A stretch of DNA of 64,000 nucleotides from Actinacidiphila sp. DG2A-62 (lineage in GTDB: Bacteria; Actinomycetota; Actinomycetes; Streptomycetales; Streptomycetaceae), in NCBI RefSeq assembly GCF_035825295.1, contig NZ_JAYMGI010000002.1, positions 8,375,501 through 8,439,500 of the forward strand, written 5' to 3'. A program made the position numbers and the translations under genes. This document shows positions 50,269-58,562 of the stretch, in pieces (the stretch's first letter is position 1; the number at the start of each line of letters is the position of its first letter). The notes beneath the pieces are model-generated. The model had not been told where the DNA came from and did not search any database. It saw only the letters and a list, made by a program, of their open reading frames with translations.

Positions 50269-51657
50269 TCACAGTTCGAAGGACTCGTGGTGGATGTGGC
50301 GGGCCGGCACGCCCGCGGCGCGCAGCACCTCGTAGGACTCGCGCAGCAGTCCGGGCGGCCCGCACACGTACACGTCGTGCCGCGCGACGTCGGGCAGCGT
50401 CTCGCGCAGGCCGGCGACCGACAGGCGGGGCCGCCGGCCGCCGGGGCCGTTGACCACCAGGTGCAGGCGGGCGCCGCGGGCGGCGGCGATGGACTCCAGC
50501 TCCCCGCGCAGCGCCAGATCGGCGGCGGAACTCGCCCGGTAGACCAGCGTCAGGTCCCCGGGCCGGGCCGGCAGCGACTCGAACAGCGCCCGCAGCGGTG
50601 TGACGCCGACGCCGCCGGCCAGCAGCAGCACCTTCTGCCGGGTGCGCCGGTCCGCGGTCAGCGCGCCGTACGGTCCCTCGGCCCACACCCGGGTGCCCGG
50701 CGTCAGGCCGGCCAGCGCCGCGCTGTGGCCGCCGACCGCCTTGACGGTGATCCGCAGCACACCGGGGCGCGGCGCCGCCGACAGCGAGTACGGGCTCGCG
50801 GTCCACCGCAGCCCCGGCGCCAGGAAGCGCCAGCGGAAGAACTGCCCCGGCCGGGCCGCCAGGCCGTCCAGCCGGCGCCCGCCCACCAGCACCGACACCA
50901 CGCCCGGCGCCTCGTCCACGACGGCCAGCACCCGCAGCCGGTGCCGCAGGTTCATGCGGACCGGGACCAGCACCCGGAACCAGAGCACCGCGCCCGCCGC
51001 GCCCGCGTACAGGACGTACCACGCCGCGCGTGCCGGGCCGCTGCCCACGTCCGCGCCGAGCGCGAGCTGGTGCCAGAAGGCGAGGAACACCGCGAGGTAG
51101 GTGAGCAGGTGCAGGTAGTACCAGGTCTCGTAGCGGAGCCGGCGGCGCACCGCGCGCACCGACACCGCGCCCACGCCGAGCAGCAGGAGGCCGCCCGCCG
51201 TCCCCTTCAGCATGTCCGGGTAGGTGGTCACGACCGTCCACGCCTCGCCCGGCAGGGCGCTGTGCGCCTGCACGGAGTAGCCCCACAGGACGAGGACGGC
51301 GTGCGCGAGCAGCAGGCAGAGCGTGTAGCGGCCGGCCATCGCGTGCCAGCGGGCCACCCGGTCGCTGCCGACGCCGGACTCCAGCGCGGGGACGCGCGCC
51401 ATCAGCAGGACCAGCAGCGCGCAGCTGTAGCCGCACAGCAGGCCGGCGATCCGGCCCGCGCCGATCAGCCAGTCCGCCGGGCCGACCACCGCGCGGGTGT
51501 CGTGCCACCACAGGCCGACCACGGCGGCCGCGCCCGCCCAGCACAGCGTGAGCACCAGGGCGGCGGGGGACCGCGGCCCGGTCCGCTCCGGGCGGGGCGC
51601 GGTGTGCCGCGAGGCGGGCGGCCGCGCGGGCGGGCGCGGCGGATACGTGGTGCTCAC
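50269..51657 (-). CDS. Ferric-reductase-like membrane flavocytochrome
   Basis: 462 residues from GTG 51657 with AGGAAGGACC upstream. Six helices form a ferric-reductase-like domain, with His pairs in ARWHAMAGRYTLCLLLAHAVL and YYLHLLTYLAVFLAFWHQL suited to two b haems. The C-terminal ferredoxin-reductase part binds FAD (SPYSLSAAP) and NAD(P) (LLLAGGVGVTPLRALFESL, VYVCGPPGLL). It should move electrons from cytoplasmic NAD(P)H across the membrane. With the downstream FMN-binding protein and ApbE it forms a compact extracytoplasmic flavin electron-transfer operon. The operon is divergent from a two-component system. Confidence 0.92.
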   Translation of the reverse strand: MSTTYPPRPPARPPASRHTAPRPERTGPRSPAALVLTLCWAGAAAVVGLWWHDTRAVVGPADWLIGAGRIAGLLCGYSCALLVLLMARVPALESGVGSDRVARWHAMAGRYTLCLLLAHAVLVLWGYSVQAHSALPGEAWTVVTTYPDMLKGTAGGLLLLGVGAVSVRAVRRRLRYETWYYLHLLTYLAVFLAFWHQLALGADVGSGPARAAWYVLYAGAAGAVLWFRVLVPVRMNLRHRLRVLAVVDEAPGVVSVLVGGRRLDGLAARPGQFFRWRFLAPGLRWTASPYSLSAAPRPGVLRITVKAVGGHSAALAGLTPGTRVWAEGPYGALTADRRTRQKVLLLAGGVGVTPLRALFESLPARPGDLTLVYRASSAADLALRGELESIAAARGARLHLVVNGPGGRRPRLSVAGLRETLPDVARHDVYVCGPPGLLRESYEVLRAAGVPARHIHHESFEL

Positions 51658-51773
51658 AAGCGGTCCTTCCTGGCGTCTCGGTGCTGCGGGCCGGCGGCGC
51701 GGCGGCGCGGGCCCCCGGACCCGCGACCCGGCCGCACGATCGGGGCCGACGTCGGCCAGCTTGCGTCCCCAAC

Positions 51774-51802
51774 CTCTGAACCGGCTCTGAAAAGGCCCCG
51801 AA
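51774..51802. promoter_or_regulatory. Three direct repeats of CTCTGAA with 11-bp period
   Basis: CTCTGAA at 51774-51780 and 51785-51791, then the related CCCCGAA at 51796-51802. An 11-bp spacing is the hallmark of tandem OmpR/PhoB-family binding. It lies in the divergent region, 85 bp before the response regulator and 117 bp before the ferric-reductase-like gene. Confidence 0.65.
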
Positions 51803-51886
51803 CCGGCCCGCCGGACCGGATTCACAGCCGATCCAGAGGCGGCCGCGCTCCGCGCGGGACCCGCGGGGAGCGATGCTGGAGGCACC

Positions 51887-52642
51887 ATGGACAGCACCGC
51901 TCACCGGCCCGCCCGGCCGCCCGCCCATCCGCTCGCGCACCCCGACGGCAGACCCGTGCGCGTGCTCGTCGTCGACGACGAGCCCGACCTCGCCGAGGTC
52001 CTCGCCGGCGTCCTCGCCTACGAGGGCTGGGAGGTCCGCACCGCCGGCGACGCCGCGGCAGCGGTCGCCGAGGCCCGCGGCTTCCGGCCGGACGCCGTCG
52101 TGCTCGACGTGATGCTCCCCGACGGCGACGGCCTGTCCGTGCTGCGGGCGCTGCGCGCCGGGCAGCCGGACGTCTGCGTGCTCTTCCTCACCGCGCGCGA
52201 CGCGGTCGAGGACCGCATCGCCGGGCTGACCGCGGGCGGCGACGACTACGTCACCAAGCCGTTCAGCCTGGAGGAGCTGCTGGCCCGGCTGCGCGGGCTG
52301 CTGCGCAGGGCCGGGATGACCCGGGCCCGCGACGACGCGGCGGTGCTGGAGGTGGGCGACCTGGTGATGGACGAGGACGCCCGGGAGGTCACCCGGGGCG
52401 GTGTCGCGGTCGAGCTGTCGCCGACCGAGTTCGAGCTGCTGCGGTACCTGATGCGCAATCCGCGCCGGGTGCTGAGCAAGGCGCAGATCCTGGACCGCGT
52501 CTGGTCCTACGACTTCGGCGGCCAGGCGCACATCGTCGAGCTGTACATCTCGTACCTGCGGCGCAAGGTCGACGCGGGCCGCGAGCCCATGATCCACACG
52601 GTCCGCGGCGCGGGCTACGTCCTGCGGGCGGCGCCCCGGTGA
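51887..52642 (+). CDS. OmpR/PhoB-family response regulator
   Basis: 251 residues from ATG 51887 with GGAGG 5 nt upstream. The receiver domain has the acidic pair in VLVVDDEPDLAEV, the phospho-acceptor Asp in AVVLDVMLPDGDG, and Lys in YVTKPFSLEELLAR. The C-terminal winged helix ends SYLRRKVDAGREPMIHTVRGAGYVLR. It is paired with the following histidine kinase and divergent from the flavin redox operon, which it plausibly controls through the 11-bp repeats at 51774-51802. Confidence 0.95.
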   Translation: MDSTAHRPARPPAHPLAHPDGRPVRVLVVDDEPDLAEVLAGVLAYEGWEVRTAGDAAAAVAEARGFRPDAVVLDVMLPDGDGLSVLRALRAGQPDVCVLFLTARDAVEDRIAGLTAGGDDYVTKPFSLEELLARLRGLLRRAGMTRARDDAAVLEVGDLVMDEDAREVTRGGVAVELSPTEFELLRYLMRNPRRVLSKAQILDRVWSYDFGGQAHIVELYISYLRRKVDAGREPMIHTVRGAGYVLRAAPR

Positions 52643-52687
52643 CCGCCGGGGACGCGTCGCGGGAGAGGCCAGGCACGGCGCACGCGC

Positions 52688-54508
52688 GTGCCGGGAGCGC
52701 CTGGGCGCACCCGGAGGCAGGGGCCGGCGGGGACTGCGGCGACGACTCCGGCCGGGTCCGGGACGGCGGTCGGGATCGGGACTCCGGCCGGGATCGGGAC
52801 TTCGGCCGGGACCTCGGCCGGGACCGGGGTCGGGAATCCGGCCGGGACCGGGGTGGGTACGCCCCCGCCGGAGCCGGACTCCGCGCGGGACTCCGCGTCG
52901 GAGCCCCGGCCCTCGGGCTCGACCCGGGCTCGGGCCGGGACCCCCGCCGGGGCCGGAGCGGCACGGGTGCCGGTGCCGCGCGCGCTCGTGCCGCGCGCGC
53001 TGCTGCCGCGGACCCTGCGGGCGCGGCTGACCTGCGGGCTCGTGGTGCTGCTCGCGCTCAGCTGCGCGGCCGTGGGCGTCGCGGCGGTGCTCGGGCTGCG
53101 CGCCTTCCTCACCGACCGGGTCGACCAGCAGCTGGCCGAGGCCGGCGGCCGGTTCCCCGCGAGCCTGGAGCACGCGGCGGACGCCGGCCGAGCCGGGGGC
53201 TCGGGCTCGGCGGGCACCGGCGAGGGCGGCCGGGAGCCGGACGCGGACAACGCGCACGTCGACACCCGGCGCCAGGCGCCCGGGACCTTCGGCGCGCGCC
53301 TGCTGCACGGCGGCATCACCGGCGCCGCGGTGGTCAGGGCCGGCGCGGACACCTCGGTCACGCTGTCCGCCGCCGACCGGAAGGCCATCGCCGCCCTCCC
53401 CGCCGACGGACGCTGCCGCGGCCTCCACCTGTCGGCGCTCGGCGACTACCGGGCCAGCGCGATCGCCGGGGACGACGGCGACGTGCTGGTCACCGGCATG
53501 CCGATGAGCGGCGTCGAGGACGCGGAGAAGCGGCTGATCGCGGTCGAGGCGGCGGTCTTCGGCGGCGCGCTGCTCGTCGCCGGCGCGGCCGGCGCGTTCT
53601 GGGTGCGCTGGTCGCTGCGGCCGCTGCGGCGGGTGGCCGCCACCGCGACCGCGGTGACCGCGCTGCCGCTGGACAGCGGCGAGGTCGCGCTGCCCGACCG
53701 GGTGCCGGACTCCGATCCGCGCACCGAGGTCGGCCAGGTCGGCGCCGCGCTCAACCGCATGCTCGGCCACGTCGAGGGCGCGCTGGGCAAGCGGCAGGCC
53801 AGCCAGGAGCGGCTGCGCAGCTTCGCCGCCGACGCCAGCCACGAACTGCGCACGCCCGTCGCCGCCATCCGCGGTCACGCCGAACTCGCCCTGCGCCACC
53901 CCGGCCCGGTGCCGGACGGCGTCGGCAGGTCGCTGGAGCGGATCGCCGCGGAGTCCGCCCGGATGAGCGGCATGGTCGACGACCTGCTGCTGCTCGCCCG
54001 GCTCGACGCCGGCCGCCCGCTGGCCCGCGAACCGGTCGACCTGACCCGGCTGGTGCTCGACGCGGTGGACGACGCGCGGGCGGCCGGCCCCGGTCACCGC
54101 TGGACGCTCGACCTGCCCGAGGAGCCGGTCACCGTCGACGGCGACGGCCCCCGGCTGCACCAGCTCCTCGCCAACCTGCTGGCCAACGCCCGCGTGCACA
54201 CCCCGCCGGGCACCCGCGTCACCGTGCGGCTGCGCCAGGACGCGCGCGCCACCGTGCTCGCCGTCGCCGACGACGGACCGGGCATCCCCGAGCCGCTGCG
54301 CGCCACCGTCTTCCAGCGTTTCGCCCGCGACCCGCGCCGCCGCTCCGACTCCGGCGCGGGCCTGGGACTGTCCATCGTCACCGCGGTCGCCGCGGCCCAC
54401 GGCGGCGAGGCGGCGCTCGCCGTCCGGCCCGGCGAGACCGCCTTCACGGTCACTCTGCCCGGCCGTGCGGCGGCCGGCCCGGAACGACCTGGGCCCGCCG
54501 CCGGCTGA
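52688..54508 (+). CDS. Sensor histidine kinase of the adjacent two-component system
   Basis: 606 residues if started at GTG 52688. A start at GTG 52967 (GGAG 8 nt upstream) gives 513 residues and the usual N-terminus (LPRTLRARLTCGLVVLLAL). Two membrane helices flank an extracytoplasmic domain of about 170 residues. HAMP, then the H-box FAADASHELRTPVAAIRGH, the N-box ANLLANARVHTPPG and the G-boxes VADDGPGIP and GAGLGLSIV follow. The first 93 residues are Gly/Thr repeats encoded by an 18-bp-like repeat (52747-52854). A GTG at 52639 that overlaps the regulator stop is in a different frame, so the true start is uncertain. Confidence 0.88.
   Translation: MPGAPGRTRRQGPAGTAATTPAGSGTAVGIGTPAGIGTSAGTSAGTGVGNPAGTGVGTPPPEPDSARDSASEPRPSGSTRARAGTPAGAGAARVPVPRALVPRALLPRTLRARLTCGLVVLLALSCAAVGVAAVLGLRAFLTDRVDQQLAEAGGRFPASLEHAADAGRAGGSGSAGTGEGGREPDADNAHVDTRRQAPGTFGARLLHGGITGAAVVRAGADTSVTLSAADRKAIAALPADGRCRGLHLSALGDYRASAIAGDDGDVLVTGMPMSGVEDAEKRLIAVEAAVFGGALLVAGAAGAFWVRWSLRPLRRVAATATAVTALPLDSGEVALPDRVPDSDPRTEVGQVGAALNRMLGHVEGALGKRQASQERLRSFAADASHELRTPVAAIRGHAELALRHPGPVPDGVGRSLERIAAESARMSGMVDDLLLLARLDAGRPLAREPVDLTRLVLDAVDDARAAGPGHRWTLDLPEEPVTVDGDGPRLHQLLANLLANARVHTPPGTRVTVRLRQDARATVLAVADDGPGIPEPLRATVFQRFARDPRRRSDSGAGLGLSIVTAVAAAHGGEAALAVRPGETAFTVTLPGRAAAGPERPGPAAG
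52747..52854. repeat. Degenerate tandem repeats of CGGCCGGGA-type units
   Basis: Units like CTCCGGCCGGGATCGGGA recur five to six times with variation at the 5' end of the histidine kinase gene. Confidence 0.6.
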
Positions 54509-54608
54509 GCGCCGCCGGCTGACCGCGACCGGCTGAGCGCGACCGGCGAGGCGACCCGCCGACCGGGCTCCCCGCCGACTGCGCCCCGCGGACCGGTCCC
54601 GACGCGCC

Positions 54609-56282
54609 TCAGCGCCGCCCGTCGGACCGCTTGCGGTGCAGCGTGAAGCGCTCGAAGACCGACAGCTCACCGTTCGGCTTGTTCACGTTGTAGTACGTGA
54701 CGTGCAGCCGGGTCGTGTCGCCGGGGAAGCGGCCCGGGTCCACGGTGAACGCCGCGAAGCCGTAGGGGTGGTCGAGGTCGCGGACGCCGGTCCAGACCGC
54801 CTGCTCCCTGACGTACGTCGCCGCGCGCTTGCCGCCCGCCGGGCGGCTGTCGGCCACCGCGGTGATGACCTTGGCGGTGCCGTCCTTGAAGAAGGACTGG
54901 TTGGTGGTGCCGGAGACCCCGCCGCCGCCCAGCACCATGTGCACGGTGCCCAGTCCGGTGTCGATGTCGTCGGTGCGGGTCGAGACCGGGTTCGGGGTCA
55001 GCGTCTCGCTGCCGCCGACCACGCCGCGCACCGCCAGCGAGCGCTCGTAGTTGTGCTCGTGGCCGCAGACCACCAGGTCCACGCCGTAGCGGTCGAACAG
55101 CGGCCCGTACTTCTCGCGCAGGCCCAGGTCCGCACCGTTGGCGTCGGAGGAGCTGATCATCACCTGGTGCATCGCGACGACCACCCAGTCGACCTCGCGG
55201 TCCGCCCGCGCGGCCTTCAGCTCCCGCTCCAGGAAGGCCAGTTGACGGCCGCCGGAGTAGCCGTTGACATAGACGTCGCCGCCGTCCTGCAGGCACACGT
55301 CGTCGTTCTGCAGCACGATCACCCGCACCGAGCCCGCGGTGAACGTGTAGTACAGGCCGGCGAGTTCCGCGTCCGTCTCGGTGGACGGCAGCTCGAAGTA
55401 GGTCTGGTAGGCGCCCAGTCCGATCGGCCCGTTGCCGTTCTCGATCTCGTGGTTGCCCGCGGCCGGCATCCAGGGCCGGAAGCGGGCCGAACGCGTGTTG
55501 TTGGTGAAGAAGTTGTTCCAGGTGCGCACCCGGTCCACGTCCAGGTTGGCGTAGCACAGGTCGCCGTTGAGCAGGTGGAAGAGCGGCGCCACCGTCTCCA
55601 CGCCGGTGACGATGTCCTTGGTGGCGGGCGTGGAGTTGGCGTCCAGCGTGGCGACGCCGGCCGCCGACCATGTCACCTGCGGCGCGGACTGGTCGCCGAA
55701 GCTGGTGAAGGTCAGCGGCTGCCGGCCGCGCGGCGCGGTTTTGAAGGTGCCGCTGTCCGGCGTCGCGCCGTCGTGCGAGACCAGGTAGAGGTAGTCGCTG
55801 CCCGGCCGCAGCCCGGTCAGCAGCGCGTGGTGCACGTAGACCGTGCGGCCCGAGACGCCGTCGCGGTACGTGCGGGTGCGCGCCGTGGCGCCCGAGCCCA
55901 GGCCGTGGCCGAGCGTGCCGTACAGCACCCGGGGGCGCTTGACCGGGCCGTCGGTGATCCAGGAGACGACCATCTGGGTGGACGGGTCCCTGCCGAAGGT
56001 CAGGTGCAGGCCCTGCACCGGGGGAGCCCCGGCGGCGTCGGGGGAGGGCAGGAAGGCCGGCGAGGCGGCGGGAGCGGCGGGCGAGTCGGCCGCCGCGGGC
56101 CCGGCCGCCAGCAGCGGCGCCGCGACCGCGCCGACGCCCGCGGTGCCGAGCAGGCCCACCGCGGCGCGGCGGCTCACGCCCCCGCCGTTGCCGTCGGCGC
56201 CGCGCGTGCCGTCCCCGGCTCCGCTCCCGTTTCCGTCCCCGTCCGCCGCACGGTGCTCTGGCGTCTCCAACTGTGGTTCCAT
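54609..56282 (-). CDS. Tat-exported purple acid phosphatase-like metallophosphoesterase
   Basis: 557 residues from ATG 56282 (GGAG 7 nt upstream). A long Gly-rich n-region leads to a Tat motif VSRRAAVGLLG (Arg 38-39) and a signal peptide ending near APAAADS. A fibronectin-like N-terminal domain (LHLTFGRDPSTQMVVSWITDG) precedes the phosphatase domain, with TSFGDQSAP, LLNGDLCYANL, AAGNHEIE, VAMHQVMISS and VCGHEHNYERS for the dinuclear metal site. It probably releases phosphate from organic esters outside the cell. It is divergent from a phospholipase C, and a single GTTCACC heptamer lies 62 bp upstream. Confidence 0.92.
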   Translation of the reverse strand: MEPQLETPEHRAADGDGNGSGAGDGTRGADGNGGGVSRRAAVGLLGTAGVGAVAAPLLAAGPAAADSPAAPAASPAFLPSPDAAGAPPVQGLHLTFGRDPSTQMVVSWITDGPVKRPRVLYGTLGHGLGSGATARTRTYRDGVSGRTVYVHHALLTGLRPGSDYLYLVSHDGATPDSGTFKTAPRGRQPLTFTSFGDQSAPQVTWSAAGVATLDANSTPATKDIVTGVETVAPLFHLLNGDLCYANLDVDRVRTWNNFFTNNTRSARFRPWMPAAGNHEIENGNGPIGLGAYQTYFELPSTETDAELAGLYYTFTAGSVRVIVLQNDDVCLQDGGDVYVNGYSGGRQLAFLERELKAARADREVDWVVVAMHQVMISSSDANGADLGLREKYGPLFDRYGVDLVVCGHEHNYERSLAVRGVVGGSETLTPNPVSTRTDDIDTGLGTVHMVLGGGGVSGTTNQSFFKDGTAKVITAVADSRPAGGKRAATYVREQAVWTGVRDLDHPYGFAAFTVDPGRFPGDTTRLHVTYYNVNKPNGELSVFERFTLHRKRSDGRR

Positions 56283-56343
56283 GGTCGCTCCTCGGTGCCT
56301 GGGCGCGTGACGCGTGCAGGCTCCCGCCCGGCGGCCACGGGCG

Positions 56344-56350
56344 GGTGAAC
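56344..56350 (-). promoter_or_regulatory. Single GTTCACC heptamer (half of a PHO-box-like site)
   Basis: GTTCACC reads on the minus strand, 62 bp upstream of the phosphatase start. Flanking 11-bp windows do not match the heptamer, so a full PhoP box is not supported. Confidence 0.25.
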
Positions 56351-56506
56351 GCCGGTTTGCCGGACGGCGTCGGAAGCTCCACCGTGCGCTGTTCCCGCCG
56401 CGTACCGTCCCGCGACACGCGGTGGACACCGGGCCTTCGCCTGCGCTCGCTGACCTTGGGCGACCCTCACCGAACACCCTTCCCCAGCGGAGAGGCCAGC
56501 GCAGCC

Positions 56507-58562
56507 ATGACCGAACTCAACCGCAGGCGCTTCCTCCAGATCGCCGGCGCCACCGCGGGCTTCACCGCCCTGTCCGGCAGCATCACCCGTGCCGCCGCCA
56601 TCCCCGCCCACCGGCGCACCGGCACGCTGAAGGACGTCGAGCACATCGTCGTCCTGATGCAGGAGAACCGGTCCTTCGACCACTACTTCGGCACGCTGCG
56701 CGGCGTCCGCGGCTTCGGCGACCCCCGCCCGGTCACCCTGCCCAGCGGCAGATCGGTCTTCCACCAGCCGGACGGCGACCGCGAGGTGCTGCCGTACCGC
56801 CCGGACGCGGACGACCTGGGGCTGCAGTTCATCGAGGGTCTGAACCACGAGTGGACCGGCAGCCACGCCGCGTTCGCCGACGGCCGCTACGACCGGTGGA
56901 TCGCGGCCAAGTCCGCCGGCACCATGGCGTACCTGACCCGCGACGACATCCCGTTCCACTACGCGCTCGCCGACGCCTTCACCGTGTGCGACGCCTACCA
57001 CTGCTCGTTCATCGGCGGCACCGACCCCAACCGCTACTACATGTGGTCGGGCTACACCGGCAACGACGGCAAGGGCCGCGGCCCGGTGCTGGACAACTCC
57101 GAGGCGGGCTACGCCTGGACGACCTACCCCGAGCGCCTGGAGCAGGCCGGGATCTCCTGGAAGATCTACCAGGACATCGGCGACGGCCTGGACGCCGCGC
57201 ACTCCTGGGGCTGGATCGAGGACGCCTACCGCGGCAACTACGGCGACAACTCCCTGCTGTACTTCGACCAGTACCGCACCGCCCGGCCCGGCGACCCGCT
57301 GTACGACAAGGCCCGCACCGGCACGAACGCCGCGGCCGGCGACGGCTTCTTCGACGTGCTGCGCGCCGACGTCAAGGCCGGCCGACTGCCCGCCGTCTCC
57401 TGGATCGCCGCGCCCGAGGCGTTCTCCGAGCACCCCAACTGGCCCGCGAACTACGGCGCCTGGTACGTCTCGCAGGTGCTCGACGCGCTCACCTCCGACC
57501 CCGAGGTGTGGAGCAGGACCGCGCTGTTCATCACCTACGACGAGAACGACGGCTACTTCGACCACGTCGTGCCGCCGTTCGCGCCGCCCGCCGCCGGCCG
57601 CGGCGGCTCCACGGTCTCCACCGAGGGCGAGATCTACCCCGGCGGCAGCACCTACGCGGCCGGTCCCTACGGCCTGGGCCAGCGGGTGCCGATGCTGGTC
57701 GTCTCGCCCTGGAGCACCGGCGGCTACGTCTGCTCCGAGGTCTTCGACCACACCTCGCTGATCCGGTTCATGGAGCGCCGCTTCGGGGTGCGCGAGCCGA
57801 ACATCACGCCCTGGCGCCGCGCCGTGTGCGGCGACCTGACCTCCGCCTTCGACTTCTCGCTCGCGCACGACCGACCCGCGCGGCTGCCCGGCACCGACGG
57901 CTACCGGCCCACCGACGGCGACCGGCACGACAGTTACGTGCCGGTGCCGCCGGCGGACCAGCGGCTGCCCGCACAGGAGCGCGGCGCCCGCCCGACCCGT
58001 CCGCTGCCCTACGAACCGCTGACCGACGCGACCGTGCGGGCCGCGGACGGCGAGGTCGTCCTGACCTTCTCCGGCGGCCCCGGCGCCGGCGCCTGCTTCC
58101 ACGTCACGTCGGCCAACCGCACCGACGGCCCCTGGACGTACACCACCGGGGCCGGCCACAGCATCGAGGGCAGCTGGCAGACCGCCGCCCAGCAGGGCGC
58201 CTACGACCTGACCGTGCACGGGCCGGGGGCTTCCTGCGGGCCTTCCGCGGCACCGCGCACACCGCCGGCCCGAGGTGACCGCCCGCCATCACGCCGCCAC
58301 CGGGCGGGTCGAACTCACTCTGGCCAACCCCGGCCGCCGGGACGTCCGGCTCACCGTCAGCAACGCCTACGACGGCCGGCACCGCACCCTCGTGGTGCGC
58401 GCGGGCCACCGCGAGACCTACTGGGTCGAGCCGGCCAGGAGCGGCCGGTGGTACGACGTCACCGTGGTCGGCGACCACGACGCCGCCTTCGCGCGGCGGT
58501 TCGCCGGGCACGTGGAGACCGGCAGGCCCGGCGTCAGCGACCCGGCGATCGCCACGCACTGA
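56507..58562 (+). CDS. Tat-exported phospholipase C (phosphoesterase family), 3' end frameshifted twice
   Basis: A Tat signal (NRRRFLQIAGATAG, residues 5-18) is followed by a bacterial PLC domain: IVVLMQENRSFDHYFGTLRGV with metal ligands, GTDPNRYYMWSG, and TYDENDGYFDHVVPP. Accessory C-terminal domains follow (about 540 onwards). Near the 3' end the frame shifts at the G5 run 58225-58229 and at the CCC at 58269-58271. One added base at each restores GFLRAFRGTAHTAGPEVTARHH and continues to the stop at 58562. The catalytic domain is unaffected. The enzyme would cleave phosphatidylcholine-type lipids outside the cell, complementing the divergent phosphatase. The 3' end overlaps the convergent AraC gene by 29 bp. 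Confidence 0.85.

Noticed and set aside
50092..54670. Very long frames on both strands across the redox operon and two-component genes
   Set aside because: They are out-of-frame shadows with Arg/Ala/Pro-rich products. The true genes show conserved domains in other frames.
56283..56506. Full PHO box controlling phosphatase and phospholipase C
   Set aside because: Only one GTTCACC heptamer is present. The 11-bp neighbours on either side do not match.
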